Below, in pieces: positions 1-8,832 of a DNA stretch of 64,000 nt. The stretch spans positions 821,004-885,003 of the forward strand of contig NZ_JADNRM010000001.1 of assembly GCF_021730445.1 (NCBI RefSeq). Reading direction: 5' to 3'. The notes under the pieces are model-generated. The model did no database searches and was not told the origin of the DNA. It saw nothing but the letters and a program-made list of their open reading frames with translations. This DNA is from Phocaeicola faecalis (GTDB lineage: Bacteria > Bacteroidota > Bacteroidia > Bacteroidales > Bacteroidaceae). Each line of letters opens with the position of its first letter. The stretch's first letter is position 1. The position numbers and the translations under genes are program-made.

Positions 1-725
1 TTATTTATTGCCAACTGATTCTCGACCTTCGCCAATTCCTCAGTTACCGATGCTTGGCGCACATAATAATCCTCAATAGCTGCCACATCATAATAAACCA
101 AATGTACGGGACGCCATATACCACTGGTAGCCAATCGAATACCCCAATCCCATCCATAGCTGTAAGGTGCTTTACGGGTATAGATACTGACACGCTTGTC
201 ACTATGGTCATTGTCTGCCGGATAGTCGAATCCGTTTGTTTCCCATTGCGGTAATGCCTGTTTGATGGGTGAATGGAAATAGACCTGTAAACGGTTTTCC
301 CCCTTCCTCAATACCTCTTTCACAGGAAGAGTATAACCGACAAACATATTGTCTGTACGTTCCAATAAAGAGCCGTTCAGATAAATATCAGCATAAGTAT
401 CCAATCCTTCAAACTGGAGTACGGCAGCATCACGTGCCAGCTGTTCGTCCGTCACATTGAAAGTAGTTCTATATGTCCAATCCTCCTTTTCCACCCATTG
501 CACCTTCTCTTCGTTCTTACCATAAAAAGGATTCGGAATGATACCATAGCTTATCAAATTCTGGTGTACCGTACTAGGAACTATAGCCGGCAACCACTCA
601 TTCTTGCCTGCCTGGTTGAATTCCCATCCTTTATTCAGGTTTATCTTCTCAGGCTCCTTATACTCCTTGGCACCTAATATCATGGGGATGCATCCCATCA
701 TCATTAACATTCGCAATTTTCTCAT
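1..725 (-). CDS. Beta-mannosidase, GH2 family (N-terminal part, cut by window edge)
   Basis: The minus strand is open from an ATG at 725 to the left edge, giving 241 codons with the C-terminus outside the window. A hydrophobic signal peptide covers about residues 1-19. The rest reads as the GH2 sugar-binding jelly roll: an EGLDTYADIYLNG stretch at 106-118, typical of the GH2 N-terminal domain, and YGWDWG at 190-195, a signature of beta-mannosidases rather than beta-galactosidases. The catalytic glutamates would lie outside the window. It is the last visible gene of the sialoglycan locus, 52 bp after the esterase gene. The expected role is periplasmic removal of the beta-linked core mannose of N-glycans. 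From memory, a Bacteroides thetaiotaomicron sialidase cluster has a similar enzyme set; I have not aligned them. Confidence 0.85.
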   Translation of the reverse strand, partial: MRKLRMLMMMGCIPMILGAKEYKEPEKINLNKGWEFNQAGKNEWLPAIVPSTVHQNLISYGIIPNPFYGKNEEKVQWVEKEDWTYRTTFNVTDEQLARDAAVLQFEGLDTYADIYLNGSLLERTDNMFVGYTLPVKEVLRKGENRLQVYFHSPIKQALPQWETNGFDYPADNDHSDKRVSIYTRKAPYSYGWDWGIRLATSGIWRPVHLVYYDVAAIEDYYVRQASVTEELAKVENQLAIN

Positions 726-777
726 ATCTTACATCTTTTTATCGTTCCAACGGGGAAGCGTAAAGCTTCCCCTATCG

Positions 778-2847
778 TTATTTCACATCCGAACGGAACG
801 TTGAAGCCGGCAACCCTGCACCATTCACCAGATTGGCACGAGTAAACGGTTGCCAACCATAACGCACTATTGTCGGCTCTTTTACCTTGTCACTCCATAT
901 TTTTAATTCGCCGTTCACGACGACAGCTTTTGCCGGATAAAACAATTGGTCATCTCCAGCCAGCTCAAAGGTACGAATTTCATTGTTATCTGATGCATGA
1001 AGACCCTCAGAATAATCAAAAGAAATATAAGCTGCCCCATTTTTAAAGGACACAGATTTGAAAAGCGGTCCTGAAGGCACTACATTTTTATGATGATAAG
1101 TCTTGTTTAAGGCCCAAACAGCCAGACGTTCCCCTACTTCCTGCTTATGTGTAGGATGTACATTCAAGGAATCTCCTTTATCCGAAGTCACCGCCATACC
1201 TGTATTGGAGATTTGTGTCAAGAAACGACGCTGGCTATCGCGGAACCAAGGCCATGACGGACGGTCGATACTCGATAACTGCACATAATAAAAAGGTAAC
1301 TCATTATCTGCCCAGTTCTTGCGCCAACTGTCAACTAATAATTTAAACAGTTTTTCGTGTGCTTCGCGATTATGCGCATTCGACTCTCCCTGATACCAAA
1401 TAATACCTTTAATAGGGAATTGTTGCAAAGGACGAATACCCGATTCGTACAGATAACAAGGTTCGTAGGGATGACGCTGCAATTTATCAGTTGACTTTTT
1501 AACATTCAAAGCAACACGTCCACGCACCCAGTCTTGAATAAAATCATTTTTAGTCCAATTACGCAAAATAGCCGGAAAGTGATATTCCAACGAACTACGG
1601 TCTACCCATGCTTCAGTAGGTGAACCGCCGATGGCATTGCAAATCAACCCGACAGGCACTTGCAGACTATCCTGCAACATCTTGCCGAAATAATAAGCCA
1701 CGGCGGAGAAATTGCCGGCCGTTTTTGGAGAACAAACTGTCCATTGCGTATCTTTATAATATTGCAAATGATTCAAAGAATCAAGAACGGAAGCATTCCA
1801 TTCGACTGCATCTGTACGCCAACGCGCTTTCATATCAAAAAAACGGATATTATTATTGGCAGTTTGTGGCACATCACGTTTGGCGGTCGCACTCCAATTC
1901 AAATAGAATTCCATATTCGACTGCCCGGAACAAAGCCATACTTCTCCAGCCAACACATTGTTATAGGTAAGTTTTTCCTTATCCGAAGAAATAGCTAATG
2001 TATAAGGTCCTCCTGCTTTTAAAGGTGAGAGAGTGACAGACCATTTACCATCCATGCCTGCTACAACGTTCCGTTTCTGATGTGCGATAGATACAGTTAT
2101 TTTATCGCTGGCATTGGCAGTACCCTGAATAGTCAACGGCTTTCCATGTTGCAGCACCATATTGTCAGTATACAACGGGCTCATCTTCAACCCGCCAAAA
2201 TCTCCGGTAATACCTTCATATACAGTCTTAGCCAATATTTCAGCTCCCTCCACATTGGGATGAACCGCATCGGGCAACATGAACGGATAAGGATACAGTG
2301 GTTCATGGAAATCAATTAACTGGATACCGGTATATTTAGCAATATTCTCGATAGCCAATTGTATTTCACCATGCCAATCACGTGTGCCCGACTCAAAACG
2401 GGGATGACGGTCGGCAATCGGCGTAAGACGCGCAATCAAAATGCGACATTTGGGATTAGCCACACGAAAAGAATCTATCAACGCCCTATAGTCGTTAATA
2501 AAGAAATCACGATAATTAGGCCAGTCTCGCGGATCTGTATCATTGATACCCAGATGGATGACAACGATATCACCGGCAAAATCAATTGCCTTACGGTATT
2601 CCTCCTGCTGCATATAAGGACGATGACCTTTATTCAATAAAGTAGCACCGGATTTTCCAAAGTTACCAACCATATAATCGCCCCCCAGCATTTTTTGTAA
2701 CTTTGCCGGATAAGCATTAGTTTCACGGTCGGGCAATGTATAACCATAAGTAATGCTATTACCCACACAAGCAACTTTGATTTTTTTCTGTGCAAAAAGA
2801 GCAACACAGAAAAAAAGGCTTATAAAAAGTATCAGTGTCTTTTTCAT
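778..2847 (-). CDS. nanS: Two-domain sialate O-acetylesterase (SGNH domain plus SASA domain)
   Basis: This 689-residue secreted protein has a signal peptide ending near residue 20 and two separate esterase modules. The N-terminal SGNH/GDSL module (about 22-215) shows GNSIT with Ser31, GIND at 100-103 and DAVH with Asp193 and His196. The C-terminal sialate O-acetylesterase module (about 220-689) shows CSGQSNME with Ser310 and an IIWYQGESN block. Tannerella forsythia NanS is known to have this two-catalytic-domain layout. The predicted role is removal of O-acetyl groups from host sialic acids so that the sialidase can act. The start overlaps the stop of the upstream SGNH gene by 4 bp, so the two are probably translationally coupled. 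The symbol is by analogy. Confidence 0.85.
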   Translation of the reverse strand: MKKTLILFISLFFCVALFAQKKIKVACVGNSITYGYTLPDRETNAYPAKLQKMLGGDYMVGNFGKSGATLLNKGHRPYMQQEEYRKAIDFAGDIVVIHLGINDTDPRDWPNYRDFFINDYRALIDSFRVANPKCRILIARLTPIADRHPRFESGTRDWHGEIQLAIENIAKYTGIQLIDFHEPLYPYPFMLPDAVHPNVEGAEILAKTVYEGITGDFGGLKMSPLYTDNMVLQHGKPLTIQGTANASDKITVSIAHQKRNVVAGMDGKWSVTLSPLKAGGPYTLAISSDKEKLTYNNVLAGEVWLCSGQSNMEFYLNWSATAKRDVPQTANNNIRFFDMKARWRTDAVEWNASVLDSLNHLQYYKDTQWTVCSPKTAGNFSAVAYYFGKMLQDSLQVPVGLICNAIGGSPTEAWVDRSSLEYHFPAILRNWTKNDFIQDWVRGRVALNVKKSTDKLQRHPYEPCYLYESGIRPLQQFPIKGIIWYQGESNAHNREAHEKLFKLLVDSWRKNWADNELPFYYVQLSSIDRPSWPWFRDSQRRFLTQISNTGMAVTSDKGDSLNVHPTHKQEVGERLAVWALNKTYHHKNVVPSGPLFKSVSFKNGAAYISFDYSEGLHASDNNEIRTFELAGDDQLFYPAKAVVVNGELKIWSDKVKEPTIVRYGWQPFTRANLVNGAGLPASTFRSDVK

Positions 2848-3509
2848 TTCTTATCAACATAAGGTTTCACAATATCACGCCACAACAGATAGCCTTTTCC
2901 CAATAAATGCAGACCATCATTGGAATATTGAGGGTTCATCTTTCCGGTATCTCCATCCACAAAGTGGCTATACAAATCAACATACGCAGCTCCCTCCTTC
3001 TCTGCCAAAGGTTTCAACAAATCGTTTATCTGCTTCACAACCTGCCAACGAGAGGTGTGTCCGCCAAACATACCATAACAATCGTTGACGGGCAATACAC
3101 TTTGCAAATATAATTTAGTTTTCGGAGATTCTGCCTTTATTTTCTTTACAATCATTTCGATTCTTGCAACAATTGTATCTGCCGACGTTCCTCGCGCCAC
3201 ATCATTAATACCTATTAAAAGAAATATTTTAGCCGGCTTTCCCTTTACAATAGGATTAAGACGGTCGTATACTCCCATACAGATATCACCACTGATTCCC
3301 CTGTTTTTCACATGAGAATTCTGGAAAAGCTCACCCCACTCACATCCGTTAGTTATACTGTTGCCCAAAAAGATGATATCTTTCGAAGTAACCGGAAGTT
3401 CTTCGAATAAAGTTGCACGTTGCTCATAGAATGTAGAATATTTGCGTTCTTGGGCAAATTGGGGAAGTGCAAAGAAAAGCCCCAACAAAAGTAAAGCAAT
3501 GTTTTTCAT
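2844..3509 (-). CDS. SGNH/GDSL-family esterase, secreted
   Basis: This 221-residue protein has a signal peptide (residues 1-19, ending FAQ) and one SGNH hydrolase domain with all four blocks: GNSIT (nucleophile Ser51), GISGD at 71-75, GIND at 100-103 and DGLH (Asp198, His201). It is a compact single-domain enzyme, unlike the double esterase encoded next. In a sialidase operon it probably deacetylates sialic acid or GlcNAc, but family membership does not fix the substrate. The gene starts 1 bp after the GH20 stop and its own stop overlaps the next start by 4 bp, so it is an internal operon gene. Confidence 0.85.
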   Translation of the reverse strand: MKNIALLLLGLFFALPQFAQERKYSTFYEQRATLFEELPVTSKDIIFLGNSITNGCEWGELFQNSHVKNRGISGDICMGVYDRLNPIVKGKPAKIFLLIGINDVARGTSADTIVARIEMIVKKIKAESPKTKLYLQSVLPVNDCYGMFGGHTSRWQVVKQINDLLKPLAEKEGAAYVDLYSHFVDGDTGKMNPQYSNDGLHLLGKGYLLWRDIVKPYVDKK

Positions 3510-3510
3510 T

Positions 3511-5520
3511 TTATAGTTGTTTTTTAGGTGAATAAATTAATCCTTCTACTGCTTTTTCACCATCCGGAGTAACAAAGACGGTAGTAAACATCCACTTGAC
3601 AAGACGTGTTTCGTCCATTCTAAACTTGCCTATCGGCAACTTCAGGAATACTTTGTTCCAACCTTTATTTAAATGGACCAGCAATGGAGGACGCACCACA
3701 CAATTTTCATTACCCAAAGGTACTTCATTACTTTTTACCCGATGAGTGGCTGTCCACACGGGAGGCATTATTTCCTGATCGTTAATCCATATCCGACTGC
3801 CTTTATAATCCCACTTTCCTTGTAATGGGGCCAAATCCATCTCGGAACGGCTGTAATTCTGAAACTCAGCCCACAACCCCACCTCTTGATCTTTGGGAGA
3901 ATAAACCCATGTATAAGCATAAGCGGTATGGTCTTCCTTAGGATTTTTATAAAAACCCGGAACCAATGTTCCCCAAACGTGACGCAGATAAATGCCGGCA
4001 CCAATAGCTTCGCGTGTTCCATACGTTTTCCCTTTATACTCATAGGATTCTTTCAACTCCTGTTCGGGAGGAAATACTTTTGACAAGTCCCCATCGTTGG
4101 GAAAGGCATCGGTAATGTTCCATTTCACATTAGTCTGTTTCACATACGCAAAAGGATAGCCTTTGAATGTATGTTCTTTATGCCATAACATACGATTTTC
4201 AAAATCGGAAAACTCATGGAATGTTTCTGTATTCTCATCAGGAAACATCGTTCCATTCCCGTCGAAGTATTCTGATCCGCCACCTCTCCATGCACGCTCG
4301 GCAATGGCAAGCATATTGGGATACAATCCATTTTGAACAATCATATCTTCTTCTTTTGAAATCATCCGGTCATTCCATATAGCCAATATGGTACCGGCTA
4401 TATCATTACTTCCTTCTACCTTATTATATATACGACTGTTATACAGGGCAACCAAATCGGCAAATGTATCGAAGTGATTCAAATAATGAAATTTGGAATC
4501 AATGGCAGGAATACCCGGTTGCGCCTTTCCACGATAGCTCCACAAATGGGTCATATCTATTTCTCCCGGCTTATAATGCCAACCGGGATTCCAAGAAATC
4601 ACCTTCTTGCCTTTTGAACGCACATAAGATACCATTTCTGGAACAAAATCAGGATTAGTAAAAGCTACTTCATCGGTGCCGATATGCAAATAAGGCACAT
4701 CAAAGGTCTCACAAACTTCATCTATCAACAGTTTCAAGATTTTCATTCCTTCAGGACTCTGCATATCGTGACGGAAAGTACGGATAAAGGCAGCACTATG
4801 TCCCGGCATATCTATTTCGGGAATCAACATGACTTGATGTTGTTTACAAAAGTCCACCAATTCACGCGCTTCCTCCAGTGTATAATACTTACCCGGCATA
4901 CGGATTGTATTAATACTGTCATTCAGCATCGGGAATATCTTACTCTCCAAACGCCATGCCTGATTCTCGGTAAGATGCCAATGAAATACATTGATTTTAA
5001 AACGAGACAGTATCTCTATTTCCCGTTTTAATTCTTCCATCGAAATATAGCTGCGACCTACATCCTGCATAAAGCCACGTATCCGGAAAGCCGGCCAATC
5101 CACAATCTCACAACCGGCAAAGTTGCTTTTCTTTCCTTTTTTCTTTTCTAACTGACGGAGCGTTTGCAAAGCCCAATACACCCCACGTTCTGTAACAGCC
5201 TCTATCTTAATCAATTTTCCGGACACAGACAATCTATATGCCTCATCCGGATTTAACTTGACCCCATCAATAACCGGAAGAAGTTCTACTTTAATCTCAG
5301 CAGTAGCTTTGTCTGCCAACTCCCCACCGGCATTTACAATAAAAGCCTCCCACTCCGACTTCAAAACCGGAGTAGAAAGCTTTACCTTTCCCATTGTAAA
5401 CGACTTATCCGTTACTATATAACTCTGTGGCATAGGAAGTAACGGATAAGCATTTGTCTGTGCTATAATTATAGCACAGACAAATATCATACCTATGAGA
5501 CAGGTTAATCTACATTTCAT
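3511..5520 (-). CDS. Beta-N-acetylhexosaminidase, GH20 family
   Basis: This 669-residue secreted enzyme has a hydrophobic leader (residues 1-20), a GH20b-like alpha/beta domain (about 25-140) and a GH20 barrel. FHWHLTEN lies at 179-186, PEIDMPGHS at 234-242 and HIGTDE at 279-284, where Asp283 and Glu284 are the expected catalytic pair for substrate-assisted hydrolysis. The more common motif has GGDE; GTDE here is a mild variant. About 200 C-terminal residues form a beta-rich module of unknown role. It should remove terminal GlcNAc or GalNAc exposed after desialylation. The gene abuts the sialidase gene (stop at 5521, start at 5520). Confidence 0.9.
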   Translation of the reverse strand: MKCRLTCLIGMIFVCAIIIAQTNAYPLLPMPQSYIVTDKSFTMGKVKLSTPVLKSEWEAFIVNAGGELADKATAEIKVELLPVIDGVKLNPDEAYRLSVSGKLIKIEAVTERGVYWALQTLRQLEKKKGKKSNFAGCEIVDWPAFRIRGFMQDVGRSYISMEELKREIEILSRFKINVFHWHLTENQAWRLESKIFPMLNDSINTIRMPGKYYTLEEARELVDFCKQHQVMLIPEIDMPGHSAAFIRTFRHDMQSPEGMKILKLLIDEVCETFDVPYLHIGTDEVAFTNPDFVPEMVSYVRSKGKKVISWNPGWHYKPGEIDMTHLWSYRGKAQPGIPAIDSKFHYLNHFDTFADLVALYNSRIYNKVEGSNDIAGTILAIWNDRMISKEEDMIVQNGLYPNMLAIAERAWRGGGSEYFDGNGTMFPDENTETFHEFSDFENRMLWHKEHTFKGYPFAYVKQTNVKWNITDAFPNDGDLSKVFPPEQELKESYEYKGKTYGTREAIGAGIYLRHVWGTLVPGFYKNPKEDHTAYAYTWVYSPKDQEVGLWAEFQNYSRSEMDLAPLQGKWDYKGSRIWINDQEIMPPVWTATHRVKSNEVPLGNENCVVRPPLLVHLNKGWNKVFLKLPIGKFRMDETRLVKWMFTTVFVTPDGEKAVEGLIYSPKKQL

Positions 5521-7161
5521 TTATTTAGTTTTGATAATATCCTTCAGTTTAATAGCCTGGAAAGTCATGTGAGCCACACTACTTTCATATAATATACCTA
5601 CTGTTTCTTTATCAATCATAGTCAGGCAAGAATATCCCCAACCCCATCCGGCATCCAGCAACAACTGGTTTTCGGGCAACCAAGTCACTCCACCATCAAG
5701 GCTTGCCTTAATTGTGATGCTGTGACGATTCTTTGTATCATTCGGATTAGAGAACAACAGAATATCTTTGCCTAGCACATTGTCTTTGGCCTTCACACTA
5801 ATCAGGCTCGCCATACATACCGGTTCCTGCAAAGAAGTACGAGAGGAAACATGCTCTTTCCAAGTTTTACCCATATCGGTAGTAGTAGATACCGCACGAC
5901 TGCCGCCACGGTTATCGCGCATATTCAGCATCAATACCCCCGGCTCTATTTCAGCAACTTGTGATTCTGTCGTATTGGTACGTGCCAATGAACTGATATT
6001 CCATGTCTTACCATGGTCTTTACTATAGATAATACCTGCATTAGGAATTCTATCACTTCCGATATATTGGCTGGCAAATACCAACGTGCCATCATCCATC
6101 GAAATACCTCTACCCGGACCTTGTAACAAGAAATACCAAGAAGGATCTTTTACCTGTTCCGTAATATTTATCGGTTCAGACCATGTTTTACCGTCATCAT
6201 CACTCTTCACCAACATAAGTTGTGCGGTATGATGCATATCCATTCCCGGTTGAGAATTCCACCAAGCACGTCCGTTACCCATTCCGTGTGTCCACGCTGC
6301 TATAATCCAGATAGTACCAGTCTTCTTGTCCACCAAGATAGCAGGGTCTCCCACCCCATTCTGAGCTTTTGGCAAACCTTCATGTTCACCGAAAGACATC
6401 GGAATACGCATCTTTTCCCAAGTCTGTCCGCCGTCTGTACTTCTGCTCAAACCTATTTCCACATATTCTTGCAAGTCTGCGCTGTTGTTGTGACGAACAT
6501 CATATACACCAAGTAGCGTACCTTTATTGGAAGTCGCCAATCCCGGTATACGATAAGCTGCCACTCCATCATCACCGGCATGACGAACACCAACTCCCAT
6601 ATAATGAGTATCAGTTTTACGCACCACTTTCACCGGAGCAGCCTGACCATCCATCGTTACACCTGTCACTTCTGCCGATACCTTTGCAAGCACGGAAGCA
6701 GTCGGTTTCATCTGTAAACTCACCCAAAAATAGTTCACCCCCGGATACAATTTTTGGTCTACTTTAAACACAATATCTCTTTTCGGAGCTTTTACTTCTG
6801 CTTTCAAAATCGAATAAGCAGGATTAGCAGCCAATGTCTTACCCGGAGTATTACTTGGAATATAATCAACGGGAGCAAAATAAGTTTTTCCTTTTCTCTC
6901 AGCACTTTCTGTTCCGCCATAATAAAGCTTCACTGCTTCTATTTCATTCAGATTCACTTCTTTGCCGAAACTAAGTTTCACATCATTCAACACCTGACTT
7001 TGCGTAGCATCTATACGCAAATTAAACAGTTCATTGTCCTGTCGTTCAATCAATACCGGGATACGTGTTTCGCGCACAGCAACCGTATCCTGCTTTTGAG
7101 CACTCATTTGTAAAGGAGAGAGGAATAAAAGAGTTCCTAACAACCAAGAAATTCGTTTCAT
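5521..7161 (-). CDS. nanH: Exo-alpha-sialidase, GH33 family
   Basis: This 546-residue protein has a signal peptide (1-21) and a beta-rich N-terminal domain (about 25-180) before the six-bladed propeller. YRIP at 203-206 supplies the first arginine of the triad. Asp boxes are visible as STDGGQTW (241-248), SDDDGKTW (320-327), SKDHGKTW (380-387), TTDMGKTW (427-434) and SLDGGVTW (487-494). Other expected catalytic residues are Asp229, Glu404 or Glu406, Arg415, Arg479 and Tyr510. The length matches Bacteroides NanH enzymes of about 544 residues. It should release terminal sialic acid in the periplasm or at the outer membrane. A hairpin at 7221-7261 lies between susD and this gene. Confidence 0.95.
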   Translation of the reverse strand: MKRISWLLGTLLFLSPLQMSAQKQDTVAVRETRIPVLIERQDNELFNLRIDATQSQVLNDVKLSFGKEVNLNEIEAVKLYYGGTESAERKGKTYFAPVDYIPSNTPGKTLAANPAYSILKAEVKAPKRDIVFKVDQKLYPGVNYFWVSLQMKPTASVLAKVSAEVTGVTMDGQAAPVKVVRKTDTHYMGVGVRHAGDDGVAAYRIPGLATSNKGTLLGVYDVRHNNSADLQEYVEIGLSRSTDGGQTWEKMRIPMSFGEHEGLPKAQNGVGDPAILVDKKTGTIWIIAAWTHGMGNGRAWWNSQPGMDMHHTAQLMLVKSDDDGKTWSEPINITEQVKDPSWYFLLQGPGRGISMDDGTLVFASQYIGSDRIPNAGIIYSKDHGKTWNISSLARTNTTESQVAEIEPGVLMLNMRDNRGGSRAVSTTTDMGKTWKEHVSSRTSLQEPVCMASLISVKAKDNVLGKDILLFSNPNDTKNRHSITIKASLDGGVTWLPENQLLLDAGWGWGYSCLTMIDKETVGILYESSVAHMTFQAIKLKDIIKTK

Positions 7162-7220
7162 AATATTATTGTTTAATTACGCGGGTAAAAATAAAATATT
7201 TTATTGTAATATGAAAATAA

Positions 7221-7261
7221 AAAGGTGATTCTTTATCTTTTTATGATAAAAAACCACCTTT
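7221..7261 (-). terminator. Hairpin between susD and nanH, possible partial terminator
   Basis: Bases 7221-7227 pair with 7255-7261 (7 bp), followed by two mismatches around 2 bp and then 6 bp (7232-7237 with 7245-7250), with a 7-nt loop. Read on the minus strand, a T-rich tail (TTTTTATTTT) follows the stem. It lies 28 bp after the susD stop. As the enzyme genes continue on the same strand without an obvious new promoter, it probably attenuates rather than ends transcription. Confidence 0.55.
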
Positions 7262-7288
7262 ATTTTATTATTTAGGCAAGAAATGCGA

Positions 7289-8803
7289 TTAATATCCCGG
7301 AGTTTGTTCCAAAGCAGGGTTATTTGTCAATGTATTCTTGTCGATAGGCCACAACAAGCGTTGAGGGTAAGAAGCATCGGCAGTAGTGTACTCAAATACA
7401 TATTCATTGCCGAAACGACGCAGATCATACCAACGTTTGCCTTCGAACATAAATTCCTTATAGCGTTCTCTCAATAAAACCTCATTGATGCCGTCTTTGT
7501 CACCTGCCATATTCGGATACCCCATTGTGGCCGCATCATAATTAGTCTTATAAGCACGGGCACGTATCAAATTGATTTCGGTAGTCGGATCTCCTCCGGT
7601 CAACGACTTGGCTTCAGCCAACATCAACAATAAATCGGCATAACGGTATACAGGAAAATCATCGGCAAAAAGTCTTTCTGAAGCTCCCGACGGGGTAGTG
7701 CCACGATATTTATAAGGGAAACATCCTACATAATCGTGTGGTGCATCCATTGTAAAGGCAGCTTTCAGAGTTCCTTGTTTTCTGGTATCTAAGTCATCAA
7801 AGTTGTCGTACAACTCATTTCTTATAGGATAATACATGTTACCATTGAAATTCAATTCAAACTGTCCGTCTGTCTCTTTATCATAATAAAGACTCAATGT
7901 AGCTCTTTGAGGCACCAGATTATTTCTCCAACTGCCGCCAAACAAATCTGTTTCGTTCTGTTTATTATGAATGGTAAAGATAATCTCCTCATTACCTTTA
8001 TCGTCATAAGCAAACACGTCTGTATAGTTTGGCATCAAATCAAGAGTTTCTCTGGAGATATGACTCTGAATGTCGGTCAAAGCATTCTGAGCAACTGTAG
8101 CATCGGCTGTTCCACCTCCCATTTGGCGACCGGACCACAAATAGACTTCAGCTTTCAGCATCAGTGTTGCAGCTTTCGACCAAAATGTACGTGATTCACG
8201 AAAACTGTAATCTGTGCCAAAATAGTCTTCCGAGCTTTGTATATCCGCTTTAATCTTTTCCATTATTTCCGTAGCCGGACTAGCCGCCTTATCCAGTTTA
8301 CCGATTTCAAAGCCTGTGCTCGGTTGGTCTGTCCAAACCACATCTCCCCATGAACGAAGTAAATGGAAATAATAGAATGCTCTCAAGCCATACATCTGTC
8401 CCAAATAATAAGCCTTATCTTTCTCCTTTAACAAATTCGTATTGGCAGCTTTACTGATAAACAGATTTATCTGGTTAATATTACTATACAGACCTGCAAA
8501 GTTGCTCAATCCCGGACGTTCCTGACTTAATATATTAGAAGTAATTTCCTCCACCTTATTACTCTCTCCCGTCCATCCGGTAGAAGGATTATAAATATCC
8601 GAGCGCAACTCTCCTAAAATAAACATATTGAAAGAATTTGCACGTAAGCGACTGTGTACCCCATAAACAAACGAAGTAAACTGACCCTCACTCTCCCACA
8701 TATTCTTATCGGTAATACTACTTACCGGATCCATATCCAAACATCCCGTCATTGTAAAAAGGGAAGCTGTCATGATGGCTAATGATATAATCTTATTTTT
8801 CAT
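7289..8803 (-). CDS. SusD/RagB-family surface glycan-binding lipoprotein
   Basis: This 504-residue protein has a lipoprotein signal ending TMTGC with Cys21, so it is probably displayed at the outer membrane. The SusD fold is supported by the N-terminal helical section (about 40-220), the AEAKSLTGG segment and the C-terminal RERYKEFMFEGKRWYDLRRF block typical of RagB/SusD proteins. It lies 29 bp after a susC gene and upstream of a sialidase gene, so the likely role is capture of sialic acid or sialylated glycans for the adjacent transporter. That would correspond to NanU of Bacteroides fragilis and Tannerella. Ligand specificity is inferred from context only. Confidence 0.9.
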   Translation of the reverse strand: MKNKIISLAIMTASLFTMTGCLDMDPVSSITDKNMWESEGQFTSFVYGVHSRLRANSFNMFILGELRSDIYNPSTGWTGESNKVEEITSNILSQERPGLSNFAGLYSNINQINLFISKAANTNLLKEKDKAYYLGQMYGLRAFYYFHLLRSWGDVVWTDQPSTGFEIGKLDKAASPATEIMEKIKADIQSSEDYFGTDYSFRESRTFWSKAATLMLKAEVYLWSGRQMGGGTADATVAQNALTDIQSHISRETLDLMPNYTDVFAYDDKGNEEIIFTIHNKQNETDLFGGSWRNNLVPQRATLSLYYDKETDGQFELNFNGNMYYPIRNELYDNFDDLDTRKQGTLKAAFTMDAPHDYVGCFPYKYRGTTPSGASERLFADDFPVYRYADLLLMLAEAKSLTGGDPTTEINLIRARAYKTNYDAATMGYPNMAGDKDGINEVLLRERYKEFMFEGKRWYDLRRFGNEYVFEYTTADASYPQRLLWPIDKNTLTNNPALEQTPGY

Positions 8804-8832
8804 AAATCGTTTCTTCTTTTATTATAATAAAC

